Source: Planctomycetota bacterium (GTDB lineage: Bacteria > Planctomycetota > PUPC01 > DSUN01). From it: a stretch of 32,290 nt of DNA. The position numbers and the translations under genes were made by a program. Shown here piece after piece: positions 30,109 to 32,290 of this stretch. The notes below the pieces were generated by a model. It was not told where the DNA came from. It worked only from the letters and a program-made list of their open reading frames with translations, and did not search any database. The stretch covers positions 1 through 32,290 of the forward strand of contig VGYW01000034.1 of NCBI GenBank assembly GCA_016872875.1, given 5' to 3'. Each line of letters starts with the position of its first letter. Position 1 is the stretch's first letter.

Positions 30109-30825
30109 CTAAGAGGAGGGGGGCGGGGGGCCTTCGGCCGGGATGCCTTTCACCCAGAGGGCGGCCCGCTGTTGGAGCTGGACGACGTGGTGGAGGCCGA
30201 GCTTCTCCTTGATCTTCGCGCAGTGGCTCTCGACCGTCTTGGGGCTGAGGGCGAGCGCGCCGGCGGCCTGGCGGGTGGTGAACCCCTGCCCGATGAGGCG
30301 GAAGACCTCCATCTCGCGGTTCGTCAGGCGCTCGATGGGCGAGCCGGCGGCCTGGGGGGCGCCGCCTTTGACTACCTTGGACAGCATGGCACTGGTCATC
30401 TTCTCGCTGACGTATACCTTGCCGCCGGCGATGCGGCGGAGCGCGTTCACAAGCTCCTCGGGCGGGGCATCCTTCATCAGGTAGCCGCGGGCGCCCGCCC
30501 GCAGGCAGCGCTCGGCGTAGAGCGCCTCGTCGTGCTGCGAGAAGACGAGCACGGGCAGCTTTGGGAAGCGCGCGGCGAGTTCGCCGAGGAGCTCGAGGCC
30601 GCTGGTGCCGGGGAGCGATATGTCCACCACGGCGACGTCGGGGTTCAGCTTCCCGATGGCGCCCAGGGCGGCGCGGGTGTCGTGGGCCGTGGCGCAGACC
30701 GCCATGTCCGGCTCCTGGGCCAGGAGCCCGGCCACGGCTCTGCCGACGATGGGGTGGTCGTCCACGAGGAGGACGCGCAGCTTTGCTGCTGAAGCGCTGC
30801 TCTGCCCCGCCGCTCTGGTTGCCAT
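30109..30825 (-). CDS. NarL/LuxR-type response regulator 2
   Basis: A 238-residue regulator closely similar to 29030-29749: acidic pair D22-D23 (LVDDHP), D68 (VAVVDISLPG), S96, K118 (GYLMKDA), and a LuxR helix-turn-helix (LTNREMEVFRLIGQGFTTRQ, LALSPKTVESHCAKIKEKLG). The recognition-helix region differs from regulator 1 by only a few residues (TIEGYC against TVESHC), so they may share sites or form mixed dimers. The ATG at 30825 follows GAGGAGAG. It lies 144 bp after the kinase stop, with a palindromic repeat between, and is the likeliest partner of that kinase. Confidence 0.93.
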   Translation of the reverse strand: MATRAAGQSSASAAKLRVLLVDDHPIVGRAVAGLLAQEPDMAVCATAHDTRAALGAIGKLNPDVAVVDISLPGTSGLELLGELAARFPKLPVLVFSQHDEALYAERCLRAGARGYLMKDAPPEELVNALRRIAGGKVYVSEKMTSAMLSKVVKGGAPQAAGSPIERLTNREMEVFRLIGQGFTTRQAAGALALSPKTVESHCAKIKEKLGLHHVVQLQQRAALWVKGIPAEGPPPPSS

Positions 30826-30862
30826 TTTCTCTCCTCGAAAGCCGTTGCCGAATCAGGCTGAA

Positions 30863-30927
30863 GTTCGTAGCGCGGCCTTCAGGCCGTTCGGCCGTGCCAG
30901 ATACGGGCTAAAGCCCGCACTACGAAC
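30863..30927. repeat. 65 bp GTTCGTAG-type palindromic unit
   Basis: GTTCGTAG (30863-30870) and CTACGAAC (30920-30927) enclose two stems, CGGCCTTCAGGCCG and CGGGCTAAAGCCCG. It sits between kinase and regulator 2. It is followed by a short GGAAATC tandem (about 30945-30969). Confidence 0.85.
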
Positions 30928-30969
30928 AGGAACGCACCCGCGGAAATCGGAAATCGGTAATCGGAAATC

Positions 30970-32290
30970 TCAGCCTCCGGCCGAGGGGTTCTGAAACGTG
31001 AGGGTGACCAGTGTGCCGCCGTTTGGGCGCCTTGCGACGCTGAGCGAGCCGCCCATGAGCCGCGCGCGGTACTGCATGGTGCGCAGCCCCATCCCCGGGC
31101 CTTCGGCAGCCCCGTCGGGGATTCCCACGCCGTCGTCGTGCACGGCCAGGGTGATCAGGCCTCGGGCCGCGCTCATCGTGATGGACACCTCGGTCGGCTT
31201 GCCATGCCGGAGCGCGTTGTTCACCGCCTCCTGCACGATGCGGTAGGCCTGCGTGGCCGAGAAGAGGTCGCCGACGGGGACGTCCTGCGCGCAGTGGAAG
31301 CGGACGGGGACGCCGAGGAAGGCGTCCTTTCGGGACGTGAGCTCCTTGAGAGCCGACATCAGGCCGTCGGGGCCGTCGCCCACGGGGGAGAGCCCTTTGC
31401 TCAGGGCGCGCGTCGCGGCCCTGGCCCCGCCGACGAGCTGGAGAATCTCGTCCAGCTCCTCCGCGTGCACGACGGCTCCCGCCGCCAGCTTCCGCTGGAG
31501 GACCTTCGTCCTGAAGGCCAGCGCCGTGAAGTACCCCGCCAGCCCGTCGTGGATGTCGTGCCGGAGATGCTGGTGCTCGCTGATGTGGCCCTGGAGGATC
31601 CCCCTTTCCAGACGAACCAGCTCGGTCGTATCGCGGATGTTGACGACGATCCCCGACAGGGGGGGAAGGTGGAGCAAGTTCGTGAATGTGACCTCGCCGA
31701 CGCACCACGCGCCGTCCTTGCGGCGCACGCGCGCCTCGACCGTGTGGGACGAATCCGGCCTCTCGAAGACCCGCTGGAGCACCGCACGCTCGGCCTCGTC
31801 TACCGGCTGGAGGAGGTCCATGATCCGCTTGCCGGCCATCTCCTCGCGCGCATAGCCGAGCATGGGCTCCACGTCCCCGCTCACGTGGGTGATGACGCCT
31901 TCCGTGTTGACAACAGTGTCCGTTCGGCGAAGTCCGCACCCCCTGTCTTCGCGATGCGGAGTGGCTGCGGCCTGGCCCTGGGGCGGAACCGCTTGTGAGT
32001 CCGCGCGGAATGGCAAGTCGCTGCGCGCCGTGCCGGCCAGGGCCAGTTCGGCGCGATACGCCGCGAAGGCCGCATCGGCGTTCAGATAGGTCTGGGAACC
32101 GAGAATGGCTGCCTGGTGCCGCGGCAGGACGGCGAAGAGGAGGAGCGCCTCGAAGCGCCGCACATCGTACTGGCAGAGGCCCTTGCACCGCGCCCGCTGG
32201 AGGAACCCTTCGAGCATGGACTCGAACTCGAGGAGCCGCCCACAGCCTGGCAGGCCCCGCAACGCCCACGCCATCTCCATTGTGACCCGG
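30970..32290 (-). CDS. MEDS-PAS sensor histidine kinase (5' end outside window)
   Basis: The frame is open to the right edge. The visible N-terminus, RVTMEMAWALRG followed by LLEFESMLEGF and CKGLCQYDVRRFEALLL, matches the C-terminal half of a MEDS (DcmR-type) sensory domain, so the ATG at 32280 is internal and the true start lies beyond 32290. Numbered from that ATG: PAS domain at about 118-218 (VVNTEGVITHVSGDVEPMLG, VVNIRDTTEL); HisKA_3-type dimerisation helix with the phospho-acceptor H244 (RHDIHDGLAGY); ATPase domain with N box (EAVNNALRHGKP), HDDGVGIPDG and GMGLRTMQYRARLMGG. It lacks a transmembrane span in the visible part, so it is probably cytosolic, sensing through MEDS and PAS. It should phosphorylate one or both NarL-type regulators downstream. 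Confidence 0.9.
   Translation of the reverse strand, partial: RVTMEMAWALRGLPGCGRLLEFESMLEGFLQRARCKGLCQYDVRRFEALLLFAVLPRHQAAILGSQTYLNADAAFAAYRAELALAGTARSDLPFRADSQAVPPQGQAAATPHREDRGCGLRRTDTVVNTEGVITHVSGDVEPMLGYAREEMAGKRIMDLLQPVDEAERAVLQRVFERPDSSHTVEARVRRKDGAWCVGEVTFTNLLHLPPLSGIVVNIRDTTELVRLERGILQGHISEHQHLRHDIHDGLAGYFTALAFRTKVLQRKLAAGAVVHAEELDEILQLVGGARAATRALSKGLSPVGDGPDGLMSALKELTSRKDAFLGVPVRFHCAQDVPVGDLFSATQAYRIVQEAVNNALRHGKPTEVSITMSAARGLITLAVHDDGVGIPDGAAEGPGMGLRTMQYRARLMGGSLSVARRPNGGTLVTLTFQNPSAGG

Noticed and set aside
32278..32280. ATG at 32280 as the start of the histidine kinase
   Set aside because: The frame is open to the edge, and the residues around this Met match the interior of a MEDS domain, so the gene continues beyond the window.

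Overview
The window reads like a chromosomal segment of a high-GC member of the PVC superphylum, most likely Planctomycetota. The reasons are Tat-exported Gfo/Idh/MocA oxidoreductases in tandem, giant secreted cytochromes with a hydrazine-synthase-alpha-like propeller, a prepilin-type protein with a C-terminal FADGH motif, lipoprotein transglutaminases, a MEDS-PAS histidine kinase, and many short palindromic repeats. The taxonomy is inferred from gene content. No rRNA, tRNA, CRISPR array, integrase or transposase was seen.

Layout. (1) Bases 1-9466, all minus strand: two paralogous HzsA-like multidomain proteins (one cut by the left edge, one complete) with two PIN-toxin/antitoxin pairs between them; then a BioF-like PLP enzyme directly behind a third PIN toxin/antitoxin pair; then a Tat-exported Gfo/Idh/MocA protein. 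(2) 9467-11654: repeat-rich DNA (long hairpin, three 82-83 bp tandem units, a 264 bp inverted-repeat element) around a plus-strand MNT/HEPN toxin-antitoxin pair. (3) 11655-21671, minus strand: an unknown membrane protein; a FitA-like antitoxin whose PIN toxin has been gutted by an internal deletion; two DUF3857/transglutaminase-like proteins, one with the catalytic triad and one without; a prepilin-like protein; and a three-gene envelope operon (nonapeptide-repeat secreted protein, small secreted protein, TPR plus beta-barrel outer-membrane protein). (4) 21873-27909, plus strand: three close tandem copies of a Tat-exported Gfo/Idh/MocA oxidoreductase, then a secreted HEAT-repeat protein. (5) 27910-28496: two abutting inverted-repeat elements. 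(6) 28497-32290, minus strand: a MEDS-PAS-histidine kinase (cut by the right edge), two paralogous NarL/LuxR response regulators and an S26-type signal peptidase.

Most predicted proteins carry export signals, so the region is mainly periplasm/outer-membrane biology, plus five small toxin-antitoxin loci. Upstream of several genes there are good -35/-10 pairs with 16-18 bp spacing, which help choose starts. Long open frames opposite the real genes are GC-rich shadows and were left out.

The strongest leads are the 18229-21671 envelope operon with a ten-unit PDG-type nonapeptide repeat, the palindromic repeat family that has entered coding sequences in frame, and the dyad-bearing tandem repeats upstream of the MNT/HEPN pair.
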